From a virus: 45,765 bases of DNA. The notes below the pieces were generated by a model that did not search any database, was not told the DNA's origin, and was given only the letters and a program-made list of their open reading frames with translations. The stretch lies in the IMG/VR virus record IMGVR_UViG_3300005435_000009, positions 1-45,765 of that record; one strand, written 5' to 3'. The position numbers and the translations under genes are program-made. Shown here piece after piece: positions 43,798 to 45,765 of the stretch (position 1 is the first letter of the stretch; the number at the start of each line of letters is the position of its first letter).

Positions 43798-44160
43798 CTA
43801 GGTCGGCCGGTGGATCTCGGCCGGGTGGACGATCTCGCCGTCCCTGTTCGCGTAGGGCAGGCACGCCATGCCGTTACCCCGGTCGCGCCAGTCAGTGCCG
43901 GCCCACTCGATGTCCTGACCGCAGACGACGCACGTTCGCCGGGTGCCGATCGGCCACGTGCGGTACAGAACGCGGTCCTCGCCGCCCTGCCCGTACGGAG
44001 GCAGCTCGCGCAGCTCCAGGGTCCCGTTCGTGTCCAGGTACAACTCGTACACTGGCGCGTTGCCACCCAAGGACAGGCGGGCGCGAGCCTGGCCCGCGCA
44101 CTTGTGCGTATGCCAGTGCAGGCCGCCGCCGTCCGTGGTGACCATGATCGTCTTGGGCAT
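43798..44160 (-). CDS. Hypothetical protein with Cys/His motif, 120 aa
   Basis: ATG 44160 follows GAGGAG and an ACACAAACAC leader. It begins with MPKTIMVTTDGGGLHWHTHK CAGQAR, later ARLSLGGNAPVYELYLDTNG and TCVVCGQDIEWAGTDWRDRG, a CxxC and nearby aromatic residues. It is beta-rich, with no membrane segment. It might be a small metal-binding protein; the family is unknown. Confidence 0.65.
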   Translation of the reverse strand: MPKTIMVTTDGGGLHWHTHKCAGQARARLSLGGNAPVYELYLDTNGTLELRELPPYGQGGEDRVLYRTWPIGTRRTCVVCGQDIEWAGTDWRDRGNGMACLPYANRDGEIVHPAEIHRPT

Positions 44161-44240
44161 GGCTTCTCCTCGTGTTTGTGTCGGGACGGCGCCTCACTGC
44201 CGTCAGTGCCGGCCCTTGAACCACATGGCCGGTATCGGGC

Positions 44241-44261
44241 GAGACGGGCGCGGCCCGTCTC
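44241..44261 (-). terminator. GAGACGGGC stop-codon hairpin, second copy
   Basis: GAGACGGGC pairs with GCCCGTCTC around a short CGC loop, starting directly at the TGA of the 44260-44364 frame. The same stem occurs at 1037-1073 and 45065-45087. Confidence 0.6.
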
Positions 44262-44364
44262 ACTTCTCCGCGTCGATCTCCGCGTACCGCTCTGCCCAGG
44301 TCGCCGCGTCGAACGTTTCGCGCACCAGTGCTCGCAACGCGCGCCGGCTGCCGGTAGCCGTCAT
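44260..44364 (-). CDS. Small or broken gene, 34 aa from ATG
   Basis: The frame from ATG 44364, MTATGSRRALRALVRETFDA ATWAERYAEIDAEK, has strong coding bias in its last 22 codons and ends in the cassette hairpin. Upstream, a different frame starting about 44422 reads RPGIKALDVQFIPRAGSYND GYRQPARVA with good bias. The two may be parts of one gene with a frameshift near 44330, or this may be a short real gene. The interval 44365-44478 has no other feature. Confidence 0.4.
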   Translation of the reverse strand: MTATGSRRALRALVRETFDAATWAERYAEIDAEK

Positions 44365-44478
44365 TGTAGCTACCGGCGCGCGGGATGAACTGAACGTCGA
44401 GAGCTTTGATGCCCGGCCGCACGGTCCACTGGTGCCTGCCAGGAGCGACGCTCGCGCCCGTGGCCGCGACAGTGCCGG

Positions 44479-45000
44479 CTATGCCGGCCCTGTCAGCCCT
44501 AGCTCATTGGCTAGGTCACGGACGACTTCGGCCAGGTACTCAGGGTCGTAGTCGCTCTCGATGCGCCACAGGCTTTGCGCCTTGGTAACGATCGGGCGGT
44601 TGTAGGCGTCCGTGCCGTCGAGCACTTCTAGGATGACACCCACGTACCCAAACTCCAGCAGCGCCTGTAGGTGCTCGCTCATCTTGTCGAACTCGGGCGT
44701 TCCCGGCGTTGGACCGTCGGTCGGAGGCTGCCACCAAACCCGGTCGCCGTGCCTGTTGGCAAGGAGCTTGCGGGCAGTCCCACCGAATCCGGCCGGGCGC
44801 GTCTTGTCATAGCCGGTGTCCCTGTCGCGCTCGACCCACGCGACGGTTCCATAGAACTCGTCAGGATCGTCCATGTAGTTGGTATCGTCCGGCTCGATCC
44901 GCAGTCGCAGAGTGCGACCGTCACGCAGCTCTAGCGTGTCGCCGTCGTGCTGGAGCGCGCCCAGGTCGAGCGCGCTCTCGTTTGGTTGCTGGGTGGTCAT
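44479..45000 (-). CDS. Conserved actinophage-type protein of unknown function, 173 aa
   Basis: ATG 45000 follows CGGAG and an ACACACAC leader. The run GDTLELRDGRTLRLRIEPDD, DPDEFYGTVAWVERDRDTGY, RPAGFGGTARKLLANRHGDR VWWQPPTDG, LQALLEFGYVGVILEVLDGT DAYNRPIV, SLWRIESDYDPEYLAEVVRD matches a family I recall from many Mycobacterium, Gordonia and Streptomyces phages, never characterised. It is soluble, alpha/beta. It supports an actinobacterial gene pool for this array. Confidence 0.7.
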   Translation of the reverse strand: MTTQQPNESALDLGALQHDGDTLELRDGRTLRLRIEPDDTNYMDDPDEFYGTVAWVERDRDTGYDKTRPAGFGGTARKLLANRHGDRVWWQPPTDGPTPGTPEFDKMSEHLQALLEFGYVGVILEVLDGTDAYNRPIVTKAQSLWRIESDYDPEYLAEVVRDLANELGLTGPA

Positions 45001-45064
45001 GTGTGTGTCTCCGTTTCGGCCGTACTGCGACCGTCGTCAGCAACGCGCGAAGCGTTGGACGGAG

Positions 45065-45087
45065 GAGACGGGCGCGCGGCCCGTCTC
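45065..45087 (-). terminator. GAGACGGGC stop-codon hairpin, third copy
   Basis: GAGACGGGC pairs with GCCCGTCTC (middle GCGCG), starting at the TGA of the 45086-45436 gene. A second hairpin, AACGC-TTCGC-GCGTT, lies just downstream in the leader of the next gene. Confidence 0.6.
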
Positions 45088-45436
45088 AGAACGAGTAGTC
45101 GTGGTACTGGTTGCGGACCCCTATCAGCAGGCCGAGCCCGCCGCGCATGGTTTCGCCTTCGCGGACCCACTTGCCGTTGCGGCGCCGTGTGTAGCGCACC
45201 CGAGCCGCGTCCGGGTTGGGCGCGTACTCGTACTGCTGCGCGTCGGACATGCCGTAGCTGTCCGTGCGCGTCGCCGTATCCTCTTTGACGTCGAGTGCTG
45301 CGCCCGTCGTGCTGACCCACACTATGGTTGCGGCGCGCCTGTCAGTCCACAGAAGGATGGTGGCGCCCATGCCGACGGTCGGTACGGGCGCGCTGCTGTT
45401 GTCCATGATCGAGTTGACGAGCGATCCGGTTTTCAC
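45086..45436 (-). CDS. Hypothetical phage protein, 116 aa
   Basis: GTG 45436 overlaps the TGA of the clamp-like gene and follows GGAGGT with a 6-base gap. Beta-rich N-terminal half (GMGATILLWTDRRAATIVWV STTGAALDVKED), then SDAQQYEYAPNPDAARVRYT RRRNGKWVREGE and a hydrophobic, Gly-rich end (GGLGLLIGVRNQYHDYSF). Proteins ending in a similar VRxQYxDxSF are known to me from actinophages, without function. It is coupled to the clamp-like protein, so a joint role in replication control is possible. Confidence 0.65.
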   Translation of the reverse strand: MKTGSLVNSIMDNSSAPVPTVGMGATILLWTDRRAATIVWVSTTGAALDVKEDTATRTDSYGMSDAQQYEYAPNPDAARVRYTRRRNGKWVREGETMRGGLGLLIGVRNQYHDYSF

Positions 45437-45765
45437 GCTGCTACCTCCGCAGTAGCGTTCACCGTGAGGCACTCCGAGACGTCGAACCGCTTGCTACGGC
45501 TGCTGTCAGGCTTGCGAATCGACATCAGCAGCGCGACGCGGTCTCCCATCTCGAACCGTACCGGCTTGGTCTCAGACGGAGCCGACACGCTGACCGTCAC
45601 GTACGGTCCGACGCCACGCAGCATGTCAGTCAGGTACGCGGCGTTCAGCGCGACTACTGTTCCGTCGGCGCCCGTGAACGTCACGGGTGAGACGGTCATC
45701 CGCTTCGCCTTACCGTAGGCCAGCGCCGCCGCGACGACGGCGCGCAGCTCCTCCATGTCGCCTAC
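45433..45765 (-). CDS. Sliding-clamp (DnaN-like) protein, C-terminal part, begins at 306 after circular joining
   Basis: This is the continuation of the gene at 1-306. It encodes DMEELRAVVAAALAYGKAKR MTVSPVTFTGADGTVVALNA AYLTDMLRGVGPYVTVSVSA PSETKPVRFE and an end not seen in standard clamps (MGDRVALLMSIRKPDSSRSK RFDVSECLTVNATAEVAA). Within this window it is cut at the contig end; the ATG at 45756 (an internal Met) is not the real start. The stop TGA overlaps the GTG of the 45086-45436 gene. Confidence 0.6.
   Translation of the reverse strand, partial: VGDMEELRAVVAAALAYGKAKRMTVSPVTFTGADGTVVALNAAYLTDMLRGVGPYVTVSVSAPSETKPVRFEMGDRVALLMSIRKPDSSRSKRFDVSECLTVNATAEVAA
45706..45765. repeat. Terminal 60-bp direct repeat, right copy
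   Basis: Identical to bases 1-60. See the left copy. Confidence 0.9.

Noticed and set aside
42938-43864. A 308-codon leftward frame
   Set aside because: Only its last 75 codons are a real gene (ATG 43165 with ATGA overlap); the rest is a shadow of the 43162-43764 gene.

Overview
The window reads as one complete temperate, long-tailed (siphovirus-type) phage genome. Its first 60 bases are repeated exactly as its last 60, so it is most likely a circular assembly of about 45.7 kb opened inside a gene. That gene, a short sliding-clamp-like protein, is split between the two ends. DNA is GC-rich, GTG and TTG starts are frequent, neighbouring genes overlap by GTGA, ATGA or TTGA, and several genes start a few bases after a -10-like box. 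With a Streptomyces-like XRE/TPR regulator, a Ku protein and several small protein families that I recall from actinobacteriophages, this suggests a high-GC, Gram-positive-type host that has NHEJ. Actinobacteria are most likely, but another high-GC phylum is not excluded.

Layout. (1) 13.8 kb down to 3.2 kb, leftward: an early operon. It starts with an excisionase-like HTH gene and carries an HNH nuclease, an OB-like protein, a ParB-like protein, a Cas4/RecB-type Fe-S exonuclease, a primase-helicase, a PDDEXK resolvase-like nuclease, a HicA-like/XRE regulator and many small zinc-binding or unknown proteins. (2) 2.26-3.17 kb: a gap without genes that holds an inverted repeat. (3) 2.26 kb leftward across the junction to 40.2 kb: an array of small accessory genes, the clamp and Ku. 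Several are separated by repeated intergenic cassettes (stop-codon hairpin, leader hairpin, conserved box, CA-rich leader, Shine-Dalgarno). (4) 40.1-37.1 kb leftward: scaffold-like protein, small proteins, a beta-helix tail spike or depolymerase and a coiled-coil membrane protein. (5) 13.8-16.2 kb: lysogeny module with tandem operators, repressor, integrase and an attP carrying the 3' half of a tRNA-Tyr gene between arm-type repeats. (6) 16.26-18.6 kb rightward: portal and small terminase. (7) 18.7-21.6 kb: a regulator island. (8) 28.0-21.65 kb leftward: major capsid protein, two decoration-like proteins, head-tail connectors, tail terminator, then large terminase. The terminase is interrupted by an intein whose HNH endonuclease lies in another reading frame. 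(9) 28.5-37.0 kb rightward: tail tube, frameshifted tail-assembly chaperones, tape measure, baseplate proteins and collagen/LamG fibre, closed by a classical terminator.

How the parts work together: integrase and attP insert the phage into a host tRNA-Tyr gene. The repressor and its operators divide leftward early transcription from lysogeny. The early operon supplies primase-helicase and recombination nucleases but no polymerase, ligase or clearly recognisable endolysin. Ku, relying on a host ligase, could close or repair linear ends. The structural genes are unusual in being split over both strands, with the scaffold-like gene about 12 kb from the capsid gene.
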